DNA of 64,000 nucleotides from Rhizobium grahamii (GCF_009498215.1 NZ_CP043498.1:1116001-1180000); one strand, 5' to 3'. Positions 44,293 through 53,088 are shown, counted from the stretch's first letter. The notes: generated by a model not told the origin, from the sequence alone. Numbers and translations: made by a program.

Positions 44293-45302
44293 AGCTGTTC
44301 TCGTGGCAAAATACCGCGGAGGGATATCTCTCACTTCTTCAGGAGCCTTCGAGGAACTTGAGTTCGTATGGCAAGGAGAGACCGGCAAAGCCTCGAATTG
44401 CTACGGTGTTCGCGACGCGTGGGCGACCGGAGATTGTCAGCCGAGCGGTCAAACGTCTTCTCCAGACACAGTCATTGAAACCGATCGGTGTCATTGTCTC
44501 ATGTGCCGAGCCTTCGGATGCGGGCGATCTTGCCGTTACCCCTGGTGTGCGTGTCCTCACCGGTCCTTCCGGGCTTGCAGCCCAGCGCAACACGGCGCTG
44601 CGAGATCTGCCGCCAGACACCGAGATCGTCGCGTTCTTCGACGACGATTTCATAGCGGATAGTGAATGGCTGGCGACGGCAGGCAGCGTCTTTCGCGACG
44701 AGAGCCGCATCGCCGCCTTCACCGGGCGCGTGGTTGCCGACGGGATAAAGGGGCCGGGCATCGGTTTCGATGAAGCCGTCCGCCTACTGGAAGCCGCGCC
44801 ACCCGATGATCGGAGCTGGGCTGAGCCATACAGCCCCTATGGTTGCAATATGGCCTTTCGTGTCGCCGCCATCAGCGGCATGCGGTTCGACGAGCGGCTC
44901 GTCCTATACAGCTGGTTGGAGGATCGTGATTTTGCCGCGACGCTTGCAAAAACCGGTGGCCGCTGTGTGAAGTCGGGTAGGGCCTACGGTGTCCACATGG
45001 GGGCCAAGAGCGGCCGCATCAGCGGGGAGCGGCTGGGCTACTCGCAGATCATCAATCCGCTCTACATGCTGCGCAAGGGAACGATGACGATAGGCCAGGC
45101 TGCGGATCAGATCCTCCGCAACCTCGTCAGCAATTTCGGCAGGCTGGTCTGGCCCGAACCATTCATCGACAGGCGAGGGCGCGTTCGCGGAAATCTTATC
45201 GCCTTGCGAGATGTCTTGAACGGTCGCCTCGAACCCGAGCGCGCCGCTACGCTGCCGAAAAGAACAATCCGGTCCACAGAGCTTGAGGTACAAGCGAAAT
45301 GA
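44289..45302 (+). CDS. Glycosyltransferase family 2
   Basis: A GT-A transferase: RIATVFATRGRPEIVSRAV, GPSGLAAQRNTAL, FFDDDFIADSEW (DXD region) and a C-terminal EDRDFAATLAKTGG. The GT2 domain starts near base 44391. The first 23 codons of this frame (FSWQNTAEGYLSLLQ) look like the displaced end of the upstream GT4. An in-frame TTG at 44358, after GAGGAAC and overlapping a TGA (44359-44361) of the GT4 frame, is a plausible native start. The stop overlaps the next ATG (45299-45302). It likely adds one sugar of the repeat unit. Confidence 0.82.
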   Translation: MKLFSWQNTAEGYLSLLQEPSRNLSSYGKERPAKPRIATVFATRGRPEIVSRAVKRLLQTQSLKPIGVIVSCAEPSDAGDLAVTPGVRVLTGPSGLAAQRNTALRDLPPDTEIVAFFDDDFIADSEWLATAGSVFRDESRIAAFTGRVVADGIKGPGIGFDEAVRLLEAAPPDDRSWAEPYSPYGCNMAFRVAAISGMRFDERLVLYSWLEDRDFAATLAKTGGRCVKSGRAYGVHMGAKSGRISGERLGYSQIINPLYMLRKGTMTIGQAADQILRNLVSNFGRLVWPEPFIDRRGRVRGNLIALRDVLNGRLEPERAATLPKRTIRSTELEVQAK

Positions 45303-46957
45303 TGTTCAGCAACCTCCGGCCATTGGAGCGCTCTTCGCGGCTTTGGCGGTTCGACGACGGAAACGCGGATGCCGGGTCAGATGGCCCTCTGGCCCTCGTG
45401 CGGACGATGTGCCTGCTGGCGCTCCGGCATAAGACGCTGCTGATAGCTTGCACGGCGGTTGGCCTTGTCGCTGCGGGCCTCTATGCGAATTCGCTGCCGA
45501 GAACCTATGTCTCATCGGCGACGCTGCTGCTTGAACCGCGTCAGGCCGCTATCCCGGGATTGGAGGGTGTGGCTCAGCAAGGGCTCGATCTCAACCGGGC
45601 CGACAGCGAGTTGCAGATCATACGCTCCGAGCGGCTGCTTTCCTCCGTGTTCGATAGCCTCGGCCTGCAGTCTAATCCTGAGCTCGGACCACAGGCGCCA
45701 ACCGAGGCCGATCGTATCTTGTCGCCGCTGCACAAGCTCTGGGGTGGCGACGAGACTTCCGGCGGCGAAGCCCGCGCCCCGAGCGCTTCCGACAGTACGC
45801 GGCGCCTGGAAACGGATGCGCGCCGGGCAGCCTTCAGCAACTTCGCGAAACGCCTCGATGCCCGCCGCGTTGGCCAGTCCTATGTCATCGAGATAGAATA
45901 TTCGTCGTCGGATCCGGCGCTGCCGGCCCGCGTGGCGAATGCTGCGGTGTCGGCCTATATCATGCAGGCGGTCGCCTTCAAGGCTCAGGCCGTACTGGCC
46001 GGCGGCGGAGCACTGCAGGGCCGGCTTGACGCGCTTGACGCACAGGTGGATGCGGCAAACGAGGCGATGAAGCGTGGTGTGCTGCCGGCCATTCCAACAC
46101 CGGATGCCGACGCCCGTATCATTGGTGCAGCGCTTACGCCCTTAAGTCCCGCCAGTCCGCGGCCGAAGCTGATAATCCTGCTTGGCGGCTTGCTCGGGCT
46201 GTTCGCCGGGTCCTGCCTCGTGGCGTTGAACTTCGCGTTCGATCGGAAGATTCTCACCGCGGACGAACTGGCGCGCGAAACCGGTGTACCATGTTTGGGA
46301 TCGGTACCCGATGTCGGCGATGGCCCAGCCAGTACCGGGCGTCTTCACAAGCAGCAATGCCACTACGCAACCGCGATCCGTGATCTGAGGACGTCGGTTG
46401 AGATTGCCTGTTCGACGCTGCGCAGCGAAAGGAGCATTGTGATCGCGCTGGTCGGTTGGTCGTCAGGCAGCGGGGTTTCGACGCTCTGCTTCAGTCTCGC
46501 CCAGCTCATCAGGGGAAGCGGGCGCTATGTGACGCTGTTCCAGGAGAAGGAGTGGCCGGAGAGGTCGAATGGAGAGGCACGCGTCGCCGCGCCGACATCG
46601 CTTGCCGACGCCGCAATATCAGGCGGGCAACAGGATCTCCTTTTCCGGAATCTCGATGGCGTCGCTGTCCTTCCGATCCACTCGACCGACAAGAAGGCGA
46701 ACCTCTTTGCGGATTTTCGCAGCCCCCGTGTTGGACGACTTCTCGATGCCGCCCGACTTCAGGGCGACGTCCTGCTCGACCTGCCGGCACTCGACGCATC
46801 CAAGGATGCGCTGGCGTTGGCGACCCATGCCGATGCCGTCTTGTTCGTGGCCACGGCAGGCAAGACCACGATCGGTGAAGTCCAGAGCGCCTTGCAGCAG
46901 CTGCGCCACGCTCGCGCAAAGGTAATCGGCACAGTGGTGACCCGGGCAAACCTATGA
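45299..46957 (+). CDS. Polysaccharide chain-length/co-polymerase protein with degenerate kinase domain (ExoP-like)
   Basis: A 552-residue protein: Wzz domain with first helix at about residues 47-65 and RTYVSSATLLLEPRQ, a short periplasmic coil, second helix (LIILLGGLLGLFAGSCLVAL, near 281-300), and a cytoplasmic BY-kinase-like domain. In the P-loop position it has GWSSGSGVST (residues 386-395) where active BY-kinases have a lysine before S/T; here it is Val393. A Walker-B-like VLLDLPAL remains. No C-terminal tyrosine cluster is present. It is shorter than ExoP (about 780). It probably acts as a non-kinase co-polymerase controlling length with the OPX protein. Its ATG overlaps the GT2 stop. 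Confidence 0.85.
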   Translation: MMFSNLRPLERSSRLWRFDDGNADAGSDGPLALVRTMCLLALRHKTLLIACTAVGLVAAGLYANSLPRTYVSSATLLLEPRQAAIPGLEGVAQQGLDLNRADSELQIIRSERLLSSVFDSLGLQSNPELGPQAPTEADRILSPLHKLWGGDETSGGEARAPSASDSTRRLETDARRAAFSNFAKRLDARRVGQSYVIEIEYSSSDPALPARVANAAVSAYIMQAVAFKAQAVLAGGGALQGRLDALDAQVDAANEAMKRGVLPAIPTPDADARIIGAALTPLSPASPRPKLIILLGGLLGLFAGSCLVALNFAFDRKILTADELARETGVPCLGSVPDVGDGPASTGRLHKQQCHYATAIRDLRTSVEIACSTLRSERSIVIALVGWSSGSGVSTLCFSLAQLIRGSGRYVTLFQEKEWPERSNGEARVAAPTSLADAAISGGQQDLLFRNLDGVAVLPIHSTDKKANLFADFRSPRVGRLLDAARLQGDVLLDLPALDASKDALALATHADAVLFVATAGKTTIGEVQSALQQLRHARAKVIGTVVTRANL

Positions 46958-47976
46958 ACGCGCACTCTGCCAGGTCAGCGGCAAACGGCTCAAGCGACAT
47001 CAAGCCGCCTTCGCTGGCGATCATCATCACCTGCTTCAACTACGAGCGCTTTGTGTCCCAGGCGATCCGCAGCGTCACGTCGCAGTTACGCGATGATTGC
47101 CAGCTCATCGTGATCGATGACGGATCGACAGATGCGTCGTGGGAGGCGATCCGCGCCGAGGGGGTCGAAGCCTACCGGGTCGAAAATGGAGGTGCGCGTG
47201 CCGCCTGCCTGCATGGCATCGCGACGACGCGAGCGCCGTTTCTGCTTTTCCTCGACGCCGACGACGAGCTGGCGCCGGGAGCTCTCGACACGATTGTAAG
47301 TCACCTCGATAGCGGTGTTGCGAAGCTCCAGTTTCCACTCGTCCGCATTGATGAGCATGGTGCCCCGATCACCGGTCATCCCGTTCCGAAGCTCGAGAGC
47401 TTTCGCGATCGCCGCCTGACCGAAAGCGTCCTGCGCACCGGCGTCTACACCTCGCCACCCACCTCGGGAAATGTCTTTCGGCGCGACGTTTGCGAATTGT
47501 TGGCCGAAGTGGACTATGAGCCATGGATCGATGGCGTCATGCTGTTTGCGGCGCCGTTTTACGGCGATGTAGTGAGCCTGTCCGAGCCGCTTGGCCGATA
47601 CCGGATTCACGGCTGCAACGACTCCGGTCTCGGCCGCGCCGTTGATCCGCAGGTCCTACGACGCGAACTGAAGCGGTTCGTCGATCGCATGAGGCATCTG
47701 CGGCAGATCCTGCAGCGTTTTGAGGTGGCACAGGATCTGGTACGGACCGAAGAGGCGTACTTTTATCTTGAGCGTTCCTTCTATCTCGCTGTCGCGGAAG
47801 GGCGCGACGTCTCGATCTCGACGACGTTCCGGCTTCTCAAAAAGCTTTGGGGTGGAGAGAACCAGCTCAGGACGAAGTGCACACTTGGCGGATTCCTGAT
47901 GTTGACGGCGCTTTTGCCGAACCGGCGAGCTCAACGAAGCCTGTCCTATCGGCTCGATGTCGGGATCGTTCGATGA
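46954..47976 (+). CDS. Glycosyltransferase family 2
   Basis: A 340-residue GT-A transferase: LAIIITCFNYERFVSQAI, LIVIDDGSTDASW, FLLFLDADDEL (DXD) and a C-terminal helical region. ATG 46954 overlaps the stop of the chain-length gene, making this the last gene of the coupled plus-strand operon that begins with exoY. It converges on the flippase gene with a 33-base gap. Confidence 0.88.
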   Translation: MNAHSARSAANGSSDIKPPSLAIIITCFNYERFVSQAIRSVTSQLRDDCQLIVIDDGSTDASWEAIRAEGVEAYRVENGGARAACLHGIATTRAPFLLFLDADDELAPGALDTIVSHLDSGVAKLQFPLVRIDEHGAPITGHPVPKLESFRDRRLTESVLRTGVYTSPPTSGNVFRRDVCELLAEVDYEPWIDGVMLFAAPFYGDVVSLSEPLGRYRIHGCNDSGLGRAVDPQVLRRELKRFVDRMRHLRQILQRFEVAQDLVRTEEAYFYLERSFYLAVAEGRDVSISTTFRLLKKLWGGENQLRTKCTLGGFLMLTALLPNRRAQRSLSYRLDVGIVR

Positions 47977-48009
47977 TCGGATTTCTGCGCGCGATCTTGT
48001 GAGGCGAAG

Positions 48010-49446
48010 TCACCGGTCGACCAGCTCCAGGCGACCTGCTCCCGCCACGATCCTCATGCCCAGGCCAAGCAATGTCCCGGCATAGATCGCTGCACCGACT
48101 ATGGACACCACGATCAGCTCGACGAGGTCATGCCAGCCGCGCCCGGCGATTTCCTCGCGGAGGATGAGCACGCCGATGGCCATCGCCGCGCCGGCGACGG
48201 GGATCTTCCAGATGTTCAGCAGCTGTTCGGAAATGCCCAGCGCCAGCAGTCGCCTGGTCTCCGTCAGGTAGAAAAAGAACATGATCGCTGCGAGCAGAAC
48301 CCGGGCGATGCTGACGCCTGTCACCGAGTAGAGATAAAAGCCCGCGACAACCGCTACGAGGCGGAAGCAGAGATCGATGACGTTCAGCCGGAAGATGACA
48401 TGCGGTCGATCGCTCGCGAGGCTTGCCGAGTTCAACGTCTGGAAATAGGGGATGGGCAAGATAGATAGCGCGAGAAGGCTGAGTAGCGGCGCTGATGCCT
48501 TCCATTGGTTTCCGAGCAGCAGGTCGGTCACTAGGTCCGCCGTCAGCGAGATACCGATACAGACCGGCAGCGAAACCATCGTAATAAAGCGAACCGCCTT
48601 CAGAAATGCTGTCCTCATGCGGTCGGGATCGGATGTGATCCGTGAAAATGCTGCCATGACAGGCTGTTGCGCCGGCCCGATGATACTTTGCGAGGGAATG
48701 ACGGCGACGTCGCTCGCGACGGCATAGCGGCCAAGCGTCGGTTTGTCCGCGAAAGCACCGATCAGGAAGCGATCGAATTGCCAGTTCAGCGCGGCAACGA
48801 GCTGCGCGGAGCTGAACCAGCCGATAAAGCCGGCGAAGTCCTTCAGGCGCGACAGGGAAAACGCCGGCCTGTACGGCGCCAAGACATAGGAAAGGCAGGC
48901 TGCGGCTACCGATGCCGTCGCAAAGTTCGCAGCGATGGCCCAGTATCGTCCGCCCGACAGTACGATCGTGATGGCGACAATGCTCGCGCACACCTTCCCA
49001 AACGTTTCGAGAAGGAAGATCTGCCGGAAGCCGAGGTCTCTTGCAAAGTAGACCATTCCGGGGCTGTTCAACCCTCTTGCAATCGGTCCGATGGCGACGA
49101 CCGCGACAAGCGGAATGAGCAAGGGATCTCGATTGAACACGGAAAACGGCCACACGATTGCGACGAGTATGACGGCAACAACGATGCTGCGGAGAAGACT
49201 GAGGGTGAAGCCGGTGTCCAGGTGAGTTTTGTCGATCGTATCCAGGCGTAATAGAGCCTGCGTGACCGGGACCTCAAGGACGGTGTCCACGATAACGACC
49301 ATGGATGTTGCCAAAGCCGCAACGCCGAAATCGGTCGGCGTGAGAATCCGCGCAAGCACGAGAAGCGTCAGAAAATCGATAATTCTGGTCACGAAGCGTG
49401 AGAAGACAAGCCAGCCGGCACCTTTGAGGGCTCTCGACGCTAGCAT
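48010..49446 (-). CDS. Wzx-like polysaccharide flippase
   Basis: A 478-residue protein with 12-14 helices of the MATE/PST (Wzx) type. ALKGAGWLVFSRFVTRIIDFLTLLVLAR at the N terminus and GFIGWFSSAQLVAALNWQFDRFLIG in the middle are characteristic of the rhizobial lipopolysaccharide biosynthesis (ExoT/WzxC) group. It moves undecaprenyl-linked repeats across the inner membrane. GGGAGA before ATG 49446 fixes the start; a longer frame to 49638 adds only arginine-rich non-homologous sequence. Confidence 0.9.
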   Translation of the reverse strand: MLASRALKGAGWLVFSRFVTRIIDFLTLLVLARILTPTDFGVAALATSMVVIVDTVLEVPVTQALLRLDTIDKTHLDTGFTLSLLRSIVVAVILVAIVWPFSVFNRDPLLIPLVAVVAIGPIARGLNSPGMVYFARDLGFRQIFLLETFGKVCASIVAITIVLSGGRYWAIAANFATASVAAACLSYVLAPYRPAFSLSRLKDFAGFIGWFSSAQLVAALNWQFDRFLIGAFADKPTLGRYAVASDVAVIPSQSIIGPAQQPVMAAFSRITSDPDRMRTAFLKAVRFITMVSLPVCIGISLTADLVTDLLLGNQWKASAPLLSLLALSILPIPYFQTLNSASLASDRPHVIFRLNVIDLCFRLVAVVAGFYLYSVTGVSIARVLLAAIMFFFYLTETRRLLALGISEQLLNIWKIPVAGAAMAIGVLILREEIAGRGWHDLVELIVVSIVGAAIYAGTLLGLGMRIVAGAGRLELVDR

Positions 49447-49846
49447 GATGTCTCCCGATCCGCGGATGGGCTGAAGAAGGCGAGGGCGGGGAAACGGAGC
49501 GCGCGGACGATGCCGGACGATGGAGGTGCGGAGGAATGGCTGCCACTCGTCTTGTCTTGCACGAAACCCCCTTGCTATCGGTCCTGGGAGCGATATTGCG
49601 GCCGGACATCGTTCCGGCTGGAGAAGGAAAGACGGCATCTACAAGGTGATAATCGTATCACCGTCACCTATGCTACCAGCACGGCGCTCGATCCATCAAG
49701 TCTGCCTCGAGCGGTGCCGAGTAAATTATATGATATTATTTGGATTCCCGGCTCTCATCGAGCTTTTGTTATTTCGATCGAATACCCGATCTATTATATT
49801 CCCCGCGAGCGTGTTCATGCAGTTGTCCCTGTAATGGTGTTCGACA
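49447..49846. other. Divergent intergenic region with perfect inverted repeat
   Basis: Four hundred bases between the divergent flippase and GT4 genes with no supported coding region. It contains GGTGATA-ATCG-TATCACC (49645-49662), a perfect 7-bp dyad suited to a dimeric repressor, and an AT-rich part at 49720-49800 likely to hold the GT4 promoter. No terminator or RNA gene is seen. Confidence 0.45.
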
Positions 49847-50911
49847 ATGCGCATTGTTCATATTCTAAATCATACCCATCGTTCGAATGGACATGTGCAC
49901 GCCGCCGTCGACCTTGCCTGTGCGCAGAGCAAGCTGGGCCATCAGGTGTGCGTTGCCAGCGGCGGCGGTGACTTCAAGGATCTGCTGGCGCGTAACGGCG
50001 TCGAAACCGTCTTCATCGACATGGAGAAAAAATCGCTGCGATTGCTGGGGTCGGTGGCGGCGCTGCACAGATATCTGCGTGCCTGGCGGCCGGATATCGT
50101 CCACGCTCACATGATCACCAGCGCGGTTCTCTCCTATCCGATCTGCAAGCTTGCGGGCGTGCCTTTGATAACGACCGTCCATAACGAGTTTGAAGACAGC
50201 GCAACGCTGATGAGGGTGGGCACGCGGGTGATCGCAGTGAGTGAGGCCGTCAGCGCCTCGATGCGGCAGCGCGGTGTTTCAGAGGAGAAGCTTCGCGTCG
50301 TCCTGAACGGTACGATCGGGTCGCCGCGGTTTGCGGACCATTCACATCAGCCGGTAACGCTGGAGTCGCCGAGCATACTCTTCGTCGGCGGTCTTCATCC
50401 GCGAAAAGGGCTTCCAGATTTGTTGGACGCGTTCGACGTCGCCTATGCGAGATATCCTACCGCTCGCCTCTATGTGGTCGGCGGCGGGCCGATGGCGTCT
50501 TCCTACAGGCAGATGGCAGAGAGAATGCAATGCGCCGCAGCCGTCAGCTTCGTCGGCGCGATCGACAACCCGTCGTCCTACATGCGCGGCGCCGATATTT
50601 TTGTCCTTCCCTCCCACGCCGACCCCGCACCGCTCGTGCTTTCAGAGGCGCGCGAAGCCCGCTGTGCGGTCATCGGAACAAATGTCGACGGCATTCCGCA
50701 ACTGCTGGAGCATGGCGATGCCGGCATTCTTGTGCCGCCGCGCGATCCGGAGGCGCTGGCCGCGGCTCTCTGTGATCTCCTCGAAAGTCCTTCGCGTGTG
50801 CAGATCTGGCAGGAGAAGAGCCAGTTGCGCATCGATTACCTGACGGTCGATCGGGTCGTTCAAGAGACAATGCTAGTCTACGTGGGGGCGTTGGAAAAGG
50901 ACGCGGCGTGA
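49847..50911 (+). CDS. Glycosyltransferase family 4
   Basis: A 354-residue GT-B transferase: MRIVHILNHTHRSNGHVHAA, DIVHAHMITSAVLSYPICKLAG, donor-domain ILFVGGLHPRKGLPDLLDAF, RLYVVGGGPM, and FVLPSHADPAPLVLSEAREA. It closes the polysaccharide locus, 77 bases before tRNA-Glu(TTC). The ribosome site before ATG 49847 is weak. Confidence 0.87.
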   Translation: MRIVHILNHTHRSNGHVHAAVDLACAQSKLGHQVCVASGGGDFKDLLARNGVETVFIDMEKKSLRLLGSVAALHRYLRAWRPDIVHAHMITSAVLSYPICKLAGVPLITTVHNEFEDSATLMRVGTRVIAVSEAVSASMRQRGVSEEKLRVVLNGTIGSPRFADHSHQPVTLESPSILFVGGLHPRKGLPDLLDAFDVAYARYPTARLYVVGGGPMASSYRQMAERMQCAAAVSFVGAIDNPSSYMRGADIFVLPSHADPAPLVLSEAREARCAVIGTNVDGIPQLLEHGDAGILVPPRDPEALAAALCDLLESPSRVQIWQEKSQLRIDYLTVDRVVQETMLVYVGALEKDAA

Positions 50912-50988
50912 CATGGGGTTGCACGCGATTCATCGCCAGAGTTCTGGTGATCCGCAATCGAAAATCTGTGGTGATCTTGATTGGAAGT

Positions 50989-51063
50989 GGCACGCCCTAG
51001 GGGAGTCGAACCCCTCTTCCCAGAATGAAAATCTGGTGTCCTAACCGATAGACGAAGGGCGCT
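50989..51063 (-). tRNA. tRNA-Glu (anticodon TTC)
   Basis: A 75-nt cloverleaf on the minus strand: acceptor GCGCCCT/AGGGCGT, anticodon stem CCAGA/TCTGG around loop TTTTCAT (anticodon TTC), T arm AGGGGTTCGACTCCCCT, encoded CCA at 50989-50991, discriminator G. It is the main tRNA-Glu isoacceptor and marks the right end of the polysaccharide locus. Confidence 0.96.
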
Positions 51064-51081
51064 TCCTTCGTGGTGGCGCCC

Positions 51082-51110
51082 TTATAGTCAGGCCTTTTGA
51101 ATCCCGCAAG
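51082..51110 (-). promoter_or_regulatory. Promoter of tRNA-Glu(TTC)
   Basis: On the minus strand TTGCGG (51110-51105), 17 bases, TATAAG (51087-51082), 18 bases before the tRNA; the same layout as at tRNA-Glu(CTC). Confidence 0.65.
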
Positions 51111-51120
51111 CGGCAAAACG

Positions 51121-51149
51121 AAGAAAAATCGCAATGGTGCGATTTTTTC
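51121..51149 (-). terminator. Rho-independent terminator, possibly bidirectional
   Basis: AAAAATCGCA (51124-51133), loop ATGG, TGCGATTTTT (51138-51147): a perfect 10-bp stem with A/T arms. It is well placed to end the minus-strand methyltransferase transcript. Confidence 0.8.
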
Positions 51150-51267
51150 CCCAGCCGCAATTGGCCATTCGCGTTATCATGATGAAAATAAAAGAGGATT
51201 TATAAAATCTCTGTGCGTCCGTTGCGACGAAGTATGCGCGCCGCGAACGCACAGGGATGCCATCGGG

Positions 51268-52329
51268 CTAAGCGCGCACTTCGAAAACCATGTTGAAGGG
51301 CGTTTCCGTTGCTCGATGGAAGTGCTTGAAGCCAGCGTCGAGCGCAACCTTCCGGAGCTTCGATTCACCAGCCTGCGCCCCGAGCGCCAAACCCACTTCC
51401 TGCGACATGGATGCAGGGGTGCAGATCATCGTCGAAGCACCATAGTAGACGCGACCCACAGGATTGAGATTGTCCTTCAGGCAATCGTGCGCGAAGGGCT
51501 CTACGATCATCCATGTTCCGTCCGCAGAGAGCGATTCCCTGACATGCTTGCCTGCTCCGACGGGGTCGCCCATGTCGTGAAGGCAGTCGAACATCGCAAT
51601 CAGATCGTAGCTGTCGGCCGGGAAACTCGAGGCCGACGCCTGCTGGAATGTCACGCGGTCGTCGACACCGGCTTCCTTGGCGGCTGCCCGTGCCCGTTCG
51701 ATCGATGGCATATGGTAATCGAAGCCGTAGAACTTCGAGGCTGGATAGGCCTGAGCCATCAGGATGGTCGAGGCGCCATGCCCACAGCCGATATCCGCAA
51801 CCTTGGCGCCGGCTTTCGGCCGGGCCTCCATGCCATTGAGGGCAGGGATCCAGTCCGCGACCAGGTTGTTGTTGTAACCTGTCCGGAAGAACCGCTCCGT
51901 ACCGCGGAACAGGCAGTTGCTGTGTTCGTGCCAGCCAAGGCCCTTGCCGGTCCGGAACGCTTCCGCGACCTTCGGCTCATCCGCCCACAGCGCCTGAACG
52001 ACCTGAAAAGCACCGGCAAAGAAGGCCGGGCTGTCCTCGTCGGAAAAGACCATCGCCTGTTCTGGTGTCAGCGAGAAACGATCCTTACGTTCGTCGTAAT
52101 GAAGGTAGTCGGCGGCGGCGAGCGCCGACAGCCACTCGCGTAGATACCGTTCGCGTATGCCTGTCTTCTCAGAGAGTTCAGTCGAGGTGACCGGCTTGCC
52201 GTCGGCCATCGCCTTGAAGAGGCCCACATCGTCGCCAAGCACGACGAGTGCGCCGGATACAGCCGCACCCACATCGCCGATCAATCGGCCGACGAGTGCA
52301 TCCACTTTCTGCATGTCGGGTTGATGCAT
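51268..52329 (-). CDS. Class I SAM-dependent methyltransferase with winged-helix N terminus
   Basis: A 353-residue protein: N-terminal winged helix (VTSTELSEKTGIRERYLREWLSALAAADYL) and SAM-binding domain with VADIGCGHGASTILMA, FYGFDYHMPSIERA and FDCLHDMGDP. The architecture matches the Rv2258c-type methyltransferases; the substrate is unknown. GGAGGATGAC sits right before ATG 52329. It is outside the tRNA-bounded polysaccharide locus and has its own terminator. Confidence 0.87.
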   Translation of the reverse strand: MHQPDMQKVDALVGRLIGDVGAAVSGALVVLGDDVGLFKAMADGKPVTSTELSEKTGIRERYLREWLSALAAADYLHYDERKDRFSLTPEQAMVFSDEDSPAFFAGAFQVVQALWADEPKVAEAFRTGKGLGWHEHSNCLFRGTERFFRTGYNNNLVADWIPALNGMEARPKAGAKVADIGCGHGASTILMAQAYPASKFYGFDYHMPSIERARAAAKEAGVDDRVTFQQASASSFPADSYDLIAMFDCLHDMGDPVGAGKHVRESLSADGTWMIVEPFAHDCLKDNLNPVGRVYYGASTMICTPASMSQEVGLALGAQAGESKLRKVALDAGFKHFHRATETPFNMVFEVRA

Positions 52330-52551
52330 GTCATCCTCCATAAAACTGTAGGGAAGAACCAGCACCGCAATTGTACCACCCGTGAAGCCAGCCATGCAAA
52401 CAACCTGCGGGCATGCCGGTCTGTCCGGGGCATCGGCCCGATCGCCGGCTTGAAGACATTTTACCGCCGTGGTTGCGAAAATGCCGCGTTGACAAGAAAA
52501 ATACCGGGAATGATAGTCAAACAGCCTGACCGAGGCGTTGGAGGAATGATC

Positions 52552-52986
52552 ATGATCAAGCAGTTGACAATTCTTGCTTCCGTTTCCCTTCTGGGCGCAC
52601 TTGCCTTCGCAAGCCCCTCCGCAGCGCTCACGATGAAAGAATGCAGTGCGAAGTACAAATCCGCACAGGCGGATGGCTCCGCGAAAGACATGAAATGGAA
52701 TGACTTCCGCAAGGCCCAGTGCGGCCCGGACGCAACGGCAGAGCCGGATGTTACGCTGAACAGCGGTGAAGAGCCCGAAAAGCCCACGGCCGCAGCACCA
52801 AAGGGCGTAACGTTCCCAACAGCGATCGCACCGAAATATGCGAAGGAAACGCCCGGCAAGGGGCGGATGCATACCTGCGTTGATTCCTATCACACCAACA
52901 AGGATGCAAATACGCTGAACGGCCTGAAGTGGATCCAGAAGGGCGGCGGCTACTACAGCCTCTGCAACGCGAAGCTCAAAGGCTGA
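52552..52986 (+). CDS. Secreted PsiF-like small protein
   Basis: A 144-residue protein with a Sec signal (LTILASVSLLGALAFASPSAA) and two cysteine-containing repeats: CSAKYKSAQADG...WNDFRKAQC and CVDSYHTNK...LKWIQKGGGYYSLC. This arrangement resembles the PsiF repeat/YkwA-like family of rhizobial periplasmic proteins of unknown role; the cysteine pairs probably form disulfides. Two ATGs are possible (52546, 52552); GAGGA at 52541-52545 favours 52552. A terminator follows the stop. Confidence 0.75.
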   Translation: MIKQLTILASVSLLGALAFASPSAALTMKECSAKYKSAQADGSAKDMKWNDFRKAQCGPDATAEPDVTLNSGEEPEKPTAAAPKGVTFPTAIAPKYAKETPGKGRMHTCVDSYHTNKDANTLNGLKWIQKGGGYYSLCNAKLKG

Positions 52987-53001
52987 GCCAACTGCGATCT
53001 C

Positions 53002-53034
53002 AAAAAGGGCGCCTCTTGGAGCGGCGCCTTTTTC
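53002..53034 (+). terminator. Rho-independent terminator of PsiF-like gene
   Basis: AAAAAGGGCGCC and GGCGCCTTTTT pair with one bulged G around a nine-base loop, followed by TC, about 15 bases after the stop. Confidence 0.75.
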
Positions 53035-53056
53035 TGCAGCGTTTAGTTGAAGACCA

Positions 53057-53088
53057 CGAAAAAGCCGCCGGCGATGAACCGGCGGCTT
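53057..53088 (-). terminator. Terminator of the aapJQMP operon
   Basis: AAGCCGCCGG (53062-53071) and CCGGCGGCTT (53079-53088) form a perfect 10-bp stem; on the minus strand TTTTTCG follows. It lies 19 bases after the aapP stop. Confidence 0.85.
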
